Shown: piece after piece, positions 1 through 8,131 of the stretch
Position numbering within the stretch: the stretch's first letter is position 1
Layout of the letters: each line of letters starts with the position of its first letter
Source of the DNA: Planctomycetota bacterium
Lineage (GTDB): Bacteria > Planctomycetota > UBA1135 > UBA2386
Direction of reading: 5' to 3'
DNA length: 64,000 nucleotides
NCBI GenBank assembly: GCA_016713175.1
Contig: JADJPQ010000003.1
Location: 310,001-374,000 of the forward strand
Program-made: the position numbers and the translations under genes
The notes under the pieces: model-generated
What the model saw: only the letters and a program-made list of their open reading frames with translations
The model's database searches: none
Told to the model about the DNA's origin: nothing

Positions 1-695
1 GCCTGCAGGAGACCAAGGTCGTCGACGATGCGTTCCCGCGCGAGCAACTCGAGGACTGCGGCTACAACATCGAGTTCTGGGGTCAGAAGTCCTACAACGG
101 CGTCGCCATCCTGTCGCGGCATCGGGTCGAAGACGTCGTGCGCGGCCTGCCCGGCGATCTCGACGATCCGGACGTCGAACGGCGCGTGCTCGGCTGCATC
201 GTGCAGGACTTCATGATCCTGGACCTCTATGTGCCCAACGGTCAGGAAGTCGGCGGCGACAAGTATCGCTTCAAGCTCGACTGGTTCCGCCGGCTGCGGC
301 AGTTCCTCGACGCTCGGTACTCGGTGACCGAGAAGGTCGCGGTCGTCGGCGACTTCAACGTCGCGTTGCAGGATCGCGACGTACACGACCCGATCGCGTG
401 GCACGAGCGCATCCTGTGCTCGACGCCGGAGCGGCGCGCGATGCAGAACGTGCTGGCCTTCGGCCTCAGCGATCTGCTGCGCGAACATCATCCGGAGACC
501 GGCATCTGGACCTGGTGGGACTACCGGACCGGCGGCGAGAAGACCGATCGCGGCCTGCGCATCGACTACATCCTGACCACCCCGCCGGCGACGGCGCTGT
601 GCCGGGAGATCCAGGTGCACAAGGACATCCGCAAAGCGAAGAGTCCGAGCGACCACGCGCCGGTCACGGCGGTGTTCGCCGACGGGGGCGCCTGA
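1..695 (+). CDS. xth: Exodeoxyribonuclease III (5'-truncated by window edge)
   Basis: DNA-repair exonuclease/AP endonuclease of the ExoIII (endonuclease/exonuclease/phosphatase) fold. The reading frame is open from base 3, so the start lies outside the window. Motifs in order are LQETK with the metal-binding Glu, YNGVAILSR, GDFNVALQDRDVHD with the catalytic Asp and Asn, an RIDYILTT segment, and the C-terminal SPSDHAPVTAVF with the Asp-His pair. About 230 residues are visible and the family is normally 250-270 residues, so little is missing. It ends one base before the GTG of the ABC ATPase gene, so the two may share a transcript although their functions are unrelated. Confidence 0.93.
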   Translation, partial: LQETKVVDDAFPREQLEDCGYNIEFWGQKSYNGVAILSRHRVEDVVRGLPGDLDDPDVERRVLGCIVQDFMILDLYVPNGQEVGGDKYRFKLDWFRRLRQFLDARYSVTEKVAVVGDFNVALQDRDVHDPIAWHERILCSTPERRAMQNVLAFGLSDLLREHHPETGIWTWWDYRTGGEKTDRGLRIDYILTTPPATALCREIQVHKDIRKAKSPSDHAPVTAVFADGGA

Positions 696-696
696 C

Positions 697-1425
697 GTGG
701 GCGACGTGATGATCGAAGCCGTCGGGCTCGGCCGCGAGTTCGAGGGCAAATGGGCGGTGCGCGACCTGACGCTGCGCGTGCACGCCGGTGAGCTGTACGG
801 GTTCCTCGGACCCAACGGCGCCGGCAAGACGACGACGATCCGGATGCTGGCGGGACTGCTGCGGCCGACCGCCGGCGAAGTGCGGATCGCCGGTCTCGAC
901 CACAAGACCGCGACGCGCGCGATCAAGCAGCGGCTCGGGCTGGTGCCCGACACGCCCCCGCTGCACGACTATCTGACGGCGCGGCAGTACGTCGGTCTGG
1001 TCGCGAGCCTGTGGCAGGTGCCGCGCAAGGACCGCGACGAACGGCGCGATCGGCTGTTCGAGTTGCTGGGCCTCGACGAGGTCAAAGACCAGTTGTGCAA
1101 GGGCTGCTCGCACGGGACGCGCAAGAAGATCCATCTCGCGGCCGTGCTGACCACGGCGCCGCAGGTGCTGCTGCTGGACGAGCCGACGACCGGGCTCGAT
1201 CCGCTGAGCACCCGTCGGTTGAAGGACCTGCTGCTCAAGGAGTCGCGACGCGGCACGACGATCCTGTTCAGCACGCATGTGCTGGAGACCGCCGAACAGA
1301 TCTGCCACCGGTTGGGCATCCTGTACGACGGGCACTTGCAGGCGGAAGGCACGCTGGCCGAGCTGCGGGCGCAACGCGGCGACGGCACGCTGGAAGACAT
1401 CTTCCTGCGGATGACGTCGGCGTAG
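697..1425 (+). CDS. ABC transporter ATP-binding protein
   Basis: ATPase subunit of an ABC exporter (CcmA/NatA/drug-export type), 242 aa from GTG 697; an in-frame ATG at 709 is an equally possible start. Walker A GPNGAGKTTT is at residues 38-47, a degenerate signature CSHGTRKK at about 137-144 replaces canonical LSGGQ, Walker B with catalytic Glu LLLDEPTTGLD is at about 158-168, and the H-loop His of FSTHVLE is near 194. No permease is adjacent; a polytopic protein that could serve as partner lies at 6463-8100, beyond three other genes. The stop codon is back-to-back with that of the convergent sigma-factor gene. Confidence 0.9.
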   Translation: MGDVMIEAVGLGREFEGKWAVRDLTLRVHAGELYGFLGPNGAGKTTTIRMLAGLLRPTAGEVRIAGLDHKTATRAIKQRLGLVPDTPPLHDYLTARQYVGLVASLWQVPRKDRDERRDRLFELLGLDEVKDQLCKGCSHGTRKKIHLAAVLTTAPQVLLLDEPTTGLDPLSTRRLKDLLLKESRRGTTILFSTHVLETAEQICHRLGILYDGHLQAEGTLAELRAQRGDGTLEDIFLRMTSA

Positions 1426-1432
1426 CTACGCC
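1419..1432. repeat. Perfect 14-bp palindrome spanning two convergent stop codons
   Basis: GGCGTAGCTACGCC reads identically on both strands. It contains the TAG stop of the ABC ATPase gene (1423-1425) and, on the other strand, the TAG stop of the sigma-factor gene (1426-1428). There is no loop and no T-run, so a terminator role is unproven; zero-gap convergent genes both ending in Ala-TAG would produce it by coincidence. Confidence 0.6.
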
Positions 1433-2142
1433 ACGGGATCGTCGACCAGCCGCTGCCAGTACTTCGATCGCCGCAGCTTCGCGATGGCGCGCTGCCAGCG
1501 CTTGGTCACGGCAGCGACCGTCCAGCTCAGGCGCCGGGCGATGTCGGCGTGACTCCGTTCATGGATCGCGTGCTGCACGACGATCTCGGCGTCGACCCGC
1601 CCGAGCCGCCGGACGAGCCGCAGCAGGTAGGCGAACTCGTCGTTGCTGGCCAGCACACCGAGAATCCGGCTTGCCCGTTGGAACAGCACCGGTTCGCCCG
1701 GATGCGCCATCGGCTGCCCTTCCGCCACGTCGTTCAACGATCCTGCACGATGCCGTCGATGACGACGCGCCTGCTCGCTGAGGACGTTCTTGCCGATCTT
1801 GACGATCCAGCGCCGAAACGGGCAGCGCGCCGGCTCGAACGTCGGGAACCGGACGAGGGCTCGTCGCCACGTCTCCTGGGCGATGTCGGGCGCCTCGACT
1901 CCGATGCGACCGAAGCGACGTAGACGTGCCTGGATCGACAACAGCAGGTGGGCGGCGAAACGCTCATAGAGATCGGCAAACGCCATCGCGTCGCCGCCGC
2001 GGGCCCGCAGCACGATCTGCACCGTGTCGATCGACGGGTTGACTCCGACGGGACCGGACGGAGCGGCGGCGGCAACGGCTGGTTGCGAGAACGACAGCAG
2101 CGCGGCGACGCTGGCGCCGAGCTGCGAGTACTTGGTGGTCAT
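1426..2142 (-). CDS. ECF-type RNA polymerase sigma factor with a signal-peptide-like N-terminus
   Basis: Sigma-70 family protein, 238 aa. From about residue 40 it reads as an ECF sigma factor: region 2 around GDAMAFADLYERF and VEAPDIAQETWRRAL, and region 4 helix-turn-helix near ERSHADIARRLSWTVAAVTK. The first ~35 residues are unusual: a Lys, a hydrophobic stretch (ASVAALLSF) and an AVAAAA segment resembling a Sec cleavage region. The start is supported by an AAGGAG Shine-Dalgarno nine bases upstream of the ATG, so the leader is probably translated rather than a mis-called start. No anti-sigma gene is adjacent. A later start near Val 34 would give a conventional ~200-aa ECF factor. Confidence 0.78.
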   Translation of the reverse strand: MTTKYSQLGASVAALLSFSQPAVAAAAPSGPVGVNPSIDTVQIVLRARGGDAMAFADLYERFAAHLLLSIQARLRRFGRIGVEAPDIAQETWRRALVRFPTFEPARCPFRRWIVKIGKNVLSEQARRHRRHRAGSLNDVAEGQPMAHPGEPVLFQRASRILGVLASNDEFAYLLRLVRRLGRVDAEIVVQHAIHERSHADIARRLSWTVAAVTKRWQRAIAKLRRSKYWQRLVDDPVA

Positions 2143-2151
2143 GGTGGCAGG

Positions 2152-2157
2152 CTCCTT
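2152..2157 (-). promoter_or_regulatory. Shine-Dalgarno AAGGAG for the sigma-factor gene
   Basis: On the minus strand AAGGAG is followed by nine bases and then the ATG at 2142. It is the main reason to accept the long N-terminus of the sigma factor. Confidence 0.6.
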
Positions 2158-2398
2158 GGCTTCCGGGTCTGTGGTGGTGTGGAAGCTTCCTCAAGCGTTG
2201 GTCGTGCGAACGCTGCGCGTTGTTCCGCGGTCCCGGCGAAACAGCTGCAGCACCCAGAAAAAGCGCGGTCGCATCGGACCCTGACAGGAGCAGGAACGAG
2301 TGCGGGTCACGCGAACTCTCGTCCAGTCGCCGGCCGAGAAAACGCTTCATGGCAGTGCAGCTCGTCGCCGCACTGCCAATGCATGACCGCCGTCGCGA

Positions 2399-4804
2399 TC
2401 ACTTGACGATGCCGACCGACAAGCGGCTCGTGCTGTAGAGGAACGCGCCGTCCAGCACCCAGTCCTGGAAGTGGAACGTCGCCGGGTCCAGACTCTCCGG
2501 CAGCGACAGTGGCCATGATGCCGTCGCGCCGATCTGCAGGTCGAGCAGACCGAGGTAGTTCGGACCGGACGCCTCGACCAACAAGCGACACCCAGGGAAC
2601 ACCGCCGGGTGGATCACCGGCACGTTGGTCGTGCCCATCGACATCACGACGAAGTGCGCGGCCCCGGCCGGCGCGCCGCTCGCCCGCAGCGCATCGAACT
2701 CCGCGCCGATCTGACGGTTTCCGTTCCACGACAGCGCCGCCGTCGTGCAGGCGGCGCCCGCAGTCACGACGGCCGGGGCGGCGAGGTACTCGAGCGTGTG
2801 GCCGTAGACCGGTTGCGCCACGGCGTTGTCATCGACACCGTAGGCGAACAGGAAGTCGTCATGGTCGTTGTCGAACACACAGGCCACCTCGGTCGGCGTT
2901 TCATTGGCGACGCTGTAGAGGATGGTGCCGATCGGTCCCTCGGTCGCCTGGCCGCGGTAGCCGACGCGGGCGTAGTAGGCCACCGGCACGCCGGGGGCCA
3001 CGGCGCGGAAACCGACCGCGAAGTGCGAGTCATCGTTGGTGTCGAAGCCGAGTCCCGTCGCCTCCCAGCGGCGGTCGGCATTGCTGCGCAACAGCGTCGT
3101 CGGGAAGTCCGCGGTCGGTGCCGCCATGTTGCCAGGCCACTCCAAGCGCTCGAGCTGCAGCTCCTTTCCGGCAATGAGCCCGGTCTTGAAGTTCACCGAG
3201 GCGACGTCGACCGTCGTGAAGGTCACCGCATACCGGCTGCCCTGCCCCTCGACGACCGGGCCGAGCTGATGCACCGACGGCGAGACCGTCGCCAGATCGC
3301 TGAGCCACAGGCCACTGGCCACGCTGCCATCCTGCGCGATCCGCTTGCCGTTCAGGTCCCAGTCCTCGTTGGCCAGACCATCCTGGAAGCGCTGGAACAC
3401 GCACAGCCAGGAGAACGCCGCGCCGCCGCTGGCGACCTGGTTGACCGACGGCCGTTCGGCATCGTGAATCGCGCTTGGCTGCGGCTCGAACGGCGCACCG
3501 AACGTGCCGTTGGCCGTCGTCGTATCCAGCAGGCTCGCCTGCACGGTCGACAGCGCGACATTGGCGAAGTGACCGCCGGTTGCACTGTTGTCCTCGCGTT
3601 GGAACACGACCAACGCGTTGTTGCCGGCGGCGAAGGACTGGACGCCGCCGACGTCGGCACGCCAGTCGTTGAGATCGCCCGGCGGCACCAGCGAACCGTA
3701 GTTGGTCAGCAACGTGGTGTCGCCCGAGGCGTGCACGTGGCAACGGATCTGCGACTCGCGCGTCGTGTTGCTCGGGAAGTAGCGCCGGAACACGATCGCC
3801 CAGCGATTCGAGCCGCCGACGAACGCGCAACTCGTCTGATCGGTGACCCACGACGTGGTGATGTCGGTGAACACCAGGCTCTCGTTCGTCCAGTCGTCGT
3901 TGCACATCCGGCCCCACAGATCGGAGTCGGTCGCCGACGCCGAACGCGTGTAGGTCACCAGCACATTGGCCGCGATCGCCTCGTCATCGCGACCGACGTC
4001 GATCGTCTCAACCTCGCCATCGGTAGCCGCACCCCAGGTGGCGATCTGACTGCGCGCGAGCAGCGGATCGACCGTCACCGGCAACGTGGCCTGCGCCAGC
4101 CAGTCGCCCGGCACCGTCAGCGTGATGACGTTGTCGGCGCAGGTCGTGTCGACCAGAACCTGACGACCGGCGGCATCGAACGCAAGGGCACGCCCGTACT
4201 CGACGATCGCGCGCCCCTGGTCGTCGACGAAGGTCAGCGCCTGGTGGCCGCGCGCGACATTGCGCGAACGCAACAGCGACTGCACCGCGCCCTGGATGAC
4301 CAGCTCGCCCTCTGCCGGCCGCCGATGCAGCACGAACGTCTGTTCGAGGCCCTGCGCCAGCACGTCGTAGGCCTCGGTGATCGCACCGAACCGGTACTCG
4401 AAGCGATAGCCTTCGCCGACGCCGACGGGCTGCTGTTCGACCAGTTCGACACCGCCGACCCGGGCCGACGTCGTCTGCCAGCGCAGCGACTGCGTCACCG
4501 GATAGCCGCGCCCGAGATACGGCACGAACGTCATGCCGTCGTGGAACGACGCCTTGTAGTCGTCGCCGGCCGCCCAGGTGCCATAGGCGTTACCGAGGTC
4601 TCCGCCCGCGGTGTGGATCGGCGTGCGCAGCGCCGACATCCGGGAGCCGCTGCGGGTCGGCGCAGCCGGCGTTGCCTCCTGGACGATCGCCGCCGGTCGG
4701 ACCGGTGCGGTCGTCGGCTGCGCGCGGTCCTCCGGGGACTGCGCCTGGGCGAAGGAAGCCAGCAGCGCGCTGCCAGCGAGAACGGGAAATCGACTCGTCT
4801 TCAT
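2399..4804 (-). CDS. Secreted protein of unknown function
   Basis: 801-aa exported protein. It starts with a clear Sec signal peptide (MKTSRFPVLAGSALLASFAQAQ); the open frame continues upstream to 5353 but that part is Arg-rich, antisense to the next gene and not plausible coding. The mature protein shows beta-rich sequence with repeated W/Y/F-containing strands, as in propeller-like secreted proteins (segments such as NRWAIVFRRYF and NALVVFQRED). The last ~120 residues contain a Cys-containing strand (PGCRLLVEASG) and a late FHFQDWVLD strand, reminiscent of the C-terminal domain on other secreted proteins in this window. Divergently transcribed from the gene at 4966. I do not recognise a catalytic motif. 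Confidence 0.8.
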   Translation of the reverse strand: MKTSRFPVLAGSALLASFAQAQSPEDRAQPTTAPVRPAAIVQEATPAAPTRSGSRMSALRTPIHTAGGDLGNAYGTWAAGDDYKASFHDGMTFVPYLGRGYPVTQSLRWQTTSARVGGVELVEQQPVGVGEGYRFEYRFGAITEAYDVLAQGLEQTFVLHRRPAEGELVIQGAVQSLLRSRNVARGHQALTFVDDQGRAIVEYGRALAFDAAGRQVLVDTTCADNVITLTVPGDWLAQATLPVTVDPLLARSQIATWGAATDGEVETIDVGRDDEAIAANVLVTYTRSASATDSDLWGRMCNDDWTNESLVFTDITTSWVTDQTSCAFVGGSNRWAIVFRRYFPSNTTRESQIRCHVHASGDTTLLTNYGSLVPPGDLNDWRADVGGVQSFAAGNNALVVFQREDNSATGGHFANVALSTVQASLLDTTTANGTFGAPFEPQPSAIHDAERPSVNQVASGGAAFSWLCVFQRFQDGLANEDWDLNGKRIAQDGSVASGLWLSDLATVSPSVHQLGPVVEGQGSRYAVTFTTVDVASVNFKTGLIAGKELQLERLEWPGNMAAPTADFPTTLLRSNADRRWEATGLGFDTNDDSHFAVGFRAVAPGVPVAYYARVGYRGQATEGPIGTILYSVANETPTEVACVFDNDHDDFLFAYGVDDNAVAQPVYGHTLEYLAAPAVVTAGAACTTAALSWNGNRQIGAEFDALRASGAPAGAAHFVVMSMGTTNVPVIHPAVFPGCRLLVEASGPNYLGLLDLQIGATASWPLSLPESLDPATFHFQDWVLDGAFLYSTSRLSVGIVK

Positions 4805-4965
4805 GGTGGATCTGGGTCGGAGCTTGGAAGCGGAAATCGCTTCACCACCCTTCAGCGGACCCGGCCCGGCAAACCCCAGGTCGAAACAGGGAAACCGATG
4901 CCTGACGCACCGGCCGGCGATCCGGTCGATAGGATCGACCGCAGTTCGCTCCGCGGAGGACCGCC

Positions 4966-6384
4966 ATGAACCGATCGCGCTCGCTCGTTGCCACGGCCAT
5001 GTTGTCGCTCGCCGCCGCCCAGGCCCCGGTCGAACCGCCCGCCTTCCTCGAGCCCGTGACGTGGCTCCGTCCGATCCGCAGTACGGTCGAGCCGAAGTTC
5101 GTGATCGTGTCGTTCGCCAACGACCTGACCGAGCTGCGCGAACAAGCGCCCTGGCTCGACGAACTGCAGGCCCGGCACCGCGACGAGGGTGTGCTGGTCG
5201 TCGCCGTGCTGCCGGAGAAACCCGACGCAGGCGCCGAGCGCCTCGGCACGGCCTTCGCCCTCGGTCACGGCGAACTGGCCAACCTGCGCCAGCCGGCGGC
5301 CGGCGCGTTCGAGCCCGAACGGACGGTTGTCTGCGATCCGGCCGGCACCGCACTGTGGGCCGGCGAGCCTGGCGACGGCCTGACCGACGCCCTGCGACTG
5401 GCGCGCGCGGGTCGTGTCACCGACGTGGCGGTCTGGGCCGGCTTGCGAACCCAGCTGCGCGACGACTTCGAGAACTCTGACGATCAATCCCAGGCACTGC
5501 GCACGATCCTCACTGACTGCCCGCACGACGGGTTCTCGTGGGGTGCACTCTACCTGTCCGCGCTGTGGTTCGCCGGCGACCTCGAGGCCGCCGCCACCAT
5601 CGCCAAGGATGCCCTGAAGGCCATCGACACCGACGGCGCCGGCCTGCTGACGTTCGCCGACCTCGTGTTGCGCGGCAATCCACACGACCAGGCCTTGGCG
5701 GAGCAACTCGCGCTGGTGCTGGCGCCAGTCGCGGCGGTGGCGCGCGAGAACGCGTCGGCGCAACTGACCTGGCTGCGCGCGCAGCTGCGCGCCGATCGGA
5801 CGCGCGAAGCGGCGCGACTGGCCCAGACGCTGCCGAAGCTGCTGACGCGGCCGGGCGACCAGTTGCGGTTCGCAACCCTGCTGGCCAGCGCCAGAGAACC
5901 GCTGATGTTCAAGGACCTGGCGCAACAAGCAGTGACGCGGGCCAAGGCGACAGTCGGCGACAGCGATCTCGCACAGGCGCAACGGCAGCGATTCGCCGCC
6001 GAGTACGCGGTCGCCCGCCGCTGTCTCGGCGATGCCAAAGCCGCCGCGGACGTGCTGGCGGCCTATCAGAAGAGCCGGGCGTTCACCGAGCTGTACGAGG
6101 ACCTGAACAACGACGCCTGGTACGCGGTCACCGCGCTGCCGACGATGGGCCACCACGACCAGCTCGCGCTCGGCCTGGTCGAGGCGCTGGTGCAGCAGGA
6201 AGGCGCCGGACTCAGCTTCGGCAATCGCGACACCGTCGCGCTGGTGCTGTTCCTGAACGGCCAGATCGACGCCGCGATCGAACACCAACAGCAGGCCAGC
6301 GAACAGGGCGGCAACCAGAAGGAATACGTCGCCCGGTTGCAGCGCTACGAGCGAACGAAGGAACGGCTGGCCGCCCGCAAGTGA
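4966..6384 (+). CDS. Exported thioredoxin-fold/TPR-like protein
   Basis: 472 aa. The start ATG has a GGAGGA Shine-Dalgarno five bases upstream. An N-terminal signal peptide ends near AAAQAP. Residues ~40-75 (FVIVSFANDLTELREQAPWL, then VLVVAVLPEK) look like the first strand and helix of a thioredoxin fold, but the CxxC is absent, so redox activity is unlikely. The rest is Ala/Leu-rich alpha-helical sequence with TPR-like character and a C-terminal segment on bilateral 'effort per worker' style helices (FLNGQIDAAIEHQQQASEQ). A role as a periplasmic scaffold is only an inference. Confidence 0.78.
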   Translation: MNRSRSLVATAMLSLAAAQAPVEPPAFLEPVTWLRPIRSTVEPKFVIVSFANDLTELREQAPWLDELQARHRDEGVLVVAVLPEKPDAGAERLGTAFALGHGELANLRQPAAGAFEPERTVVCDPAGTALWAGEPGDGLTDALRLARAGRVTDVAVWAGLRTQLRDDFENSDDQSQALRTILTDCPHDGFSWGALYLSALWFAGDLEAAATIAKDALKAIDTDGAGLLTFADLVLRGNPHDQALAEQLALVLAPVAAVARENASAQLTWLRAQLRADRTREAARLAQTLPKLLTRPGDQLRFATLLASAREPLMFKDLAQQAVTRAKATVGDSDLAQAQRQRFAAEYAVARRCLGDAKAAADVLAAYQKSRAFTELYEDLNNDAWYAVTALPTMGHHDQLALGLVEALVQQEGAGLSFGNRDTVALVLFLNGQIDAAIEHQQQASEQGGNQKEYVARLQRYERTKERLAARK

Positions 6385-6462
6385 GCGGCGGACGCCGCCC
6401 TGCGCACTGACTCGCCGGCACACGCCGTGGACGCCAGCGCGCGGGCACGCGATGCTGCGCCC

Positions 6463-8100
6463 ATGCTGCTGCGCGCCGACCTGCAGGCCCTGGCCAACCT
6501 CGCGCTCCGCCGCGACGGCCGCCGCCTCGCCTTCGGCAGCATCGTCGCCCTGTCGGTGCTCGCACTGCTGTCGTGGTTCCTCGGCCAGGCCGTGCTCGGC
6601 AGCCCGATGGTGCTCGACCTGCTCGCTCCGGGGGATCCAGAACCGCTGCGCGGCCTGCTCGGCTACGCGCTGATGCCGGCCACCGTCGTCGCCGGCTGGC
6701 TCGGGCTCGCGCTCGCGCAACGTCAACTGTTCGACGCGCCCGAACTGCCGCTGTGGCAATCGGCGCCGCTGGCGCGCTGGCGCGCACCGCTGCAGGGCCT
6801 GATCCGCGCGACGTTCCTGGCCCTGTTGTGGTCGGCCGCGCTCGCGCTGCCGCTCGTCTGCCTGTTGCTCGCCGGCGCCGATGCCCATGCGCTCGCGTGG
6901 GCATTGCTGCCGCTGGCGATCCTGGCGGCGATGCTGCCGCTGCTGACTTCGGTGCTGACGGTGCAGATCGTGCTGGTCCGGTTCTTCGCCGGCCGCGGGC
7001 TGCAGATCGTGCTGACGATCGTCGCGGCGCTGGCGTCGTTCCTGTTCACGGCGTTCCTGCTGACGTCGGTGCTGACCAGCGAACAGGCACAGGCACAGCG
7101 GCTGGTCGAACAGGCGAGCCGGCCCGAACTGCCGTGGATGGTCGCGACCGGCGGCCGGCTGCTGGCGGCGGCGGCACAGGGCGAACTCGATCTGTCGGCG
7201 CTGCTGCAGATCGGCGGCTGGCTGCTCGCCAGCCTGACGCTGTTCCTGCTGACCTGCCGCCTGCATCCGGCCGCGGTCGAGCGCCATCAGCGCGCCGGGC
7301 GGCCCACGTTCGGCAGCCTGCGGGCGTTTGGCTGGCCGTCGCGACCGACGGCGTCGATCCGCCGCAAGGAGTTCGCGCAACTGCTGCAGCAACCGGGATC
7401 GCTGCTCGGCCTGTTGGTGTTCGCGCTGTTGGTGTTCGTGCTGGCGAAGGAACAGGTGCTGATCCGCGGCATCCTGGCGCAGGAAGTTCTGGCGGCGCCG
7501 GTGCGGCATCTGCTGGCGATGGCCGCGCTGTGGTTCCTGGCGGTGCTGATGGTGCTCTATGCGCACATGGGCCGGCTGGTCTTGTGGGATGGCCCGCAAT
7601 GGGGACTCTACATGAGTGCGCCGATGCGCCCGGGGGCACTGCTGGCCGGCAAGCTGCAGGCGATCTGGCTGCTGCTGCTCTGGCCACTGCTGGTCGTGTT
7701 GCTGATCGGCCGGCAGCTGCTCGGCGCCGACTGGCCGGCGCTGGCGACGTTCGTGGCGATCGGGCTGGCGGGCAACACCGTGGCGCTCGGCGTCGTCGCG
7801 GTGATCGGCACGGCGCCGCTGTTGATGCGGCCGGATGCCGGTGGGCAACTGGCGCAGGGGCACCGATCGCTCGGTGCGGCGTTGCTGCTGGTGCTCGCGT
7901 TCGAGGTCGCGGTGTCGCCGGCGTTCATCGCGTGGGTCTGGTTCGCGCAGCAACAGTCGCGCAGCAGCATCCGGCGGTTGGATCTGGCGACGCTGGCGCC
8001 GTGGGCGATCGGCGGCGCGTGGACGCTGGCGATCGTGGTCGGCGGGATCGGGTGCTGGCTCGGCACGCGCAATTACCGGCGGTTGCTGATGGCGCGGTGA
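6463..8100 (+). CDS. Polytopic membrane protein, probable ABC-2-type permease
   Basis: About 545 aa from ATG 6463; a GTG at 6427 in the same frame gives 557 aa, and no Shine-Dalgarno decides between them. It contains roughly 12 hydrophobic segments, for example IVALSVLALLSWFLGQAVL, LFLALLWSAALALPLVCLL-like stretches near residues 130-150, and TLAIVVGGIGCWLG near the C-terminus, arranged in two halves as in large exporter permeases. A cytoplasmic loop (about residues 275-310) separates them. The most economical partner is the orphan ATPase at 697-1425. Substrate unknown. Confidence 0.72.
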   Translation: MLLRADLQALANLALRRDGRRLAFGSIVALSVLALLSWFLGQAVLGSPMVLDLLAPGDPEPLRGLLGYALMPATVVAGWLGLALAQRQLFDAPELPLWQSAPLARWRAPLQGLIRATFLALLWSAALALPLVCLLLAGADAHALAWALLPLAILAAMLPLLTSVLTVQIVLVRFFAGRGLQIVLTIVAALASFLFTAFLLTSVLTSEQAQAQRLVEQASRPELPWMVATGGRLLAAAAQGELDLSALLQIGGWLLASLTLFLLTCRLHPAAVERHQRAGRPTFGSLRAFGWPSRPTASIRRKEFAQLLQQPGSLLGLLVFALLVFVLAKEQVLIRGILAQEVLAAPVRHLLAMAALWFLAVLMVLYAHMGRLVLWDGPQWGLYMSAPMRPGALLAGKLQAIWLLLLWPLLVVLLIGRQLLGADWPALATFVAIGLAGNTVALGVVAVIGTAPLLMRPDAGGQLAQGHRSLGAALLLVLAFEVAVSPAFIAWVWFAQQQSRSSIRRLDLATLAPWAIGGAWTLAIVVGGIGCWLGTRNYRRLLMAR

Positions 8101-8131
8101 GGCGCGGTCCGACCAGGACCTTGCGGCGGTG

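Noticed and set aside
2609..4969. 786-codon plus-strand open frame
   Set aside because: Antisense to the secreted protein at 2399; Arg/His/Gln-rich with no start context or motif. An effect of high GC.
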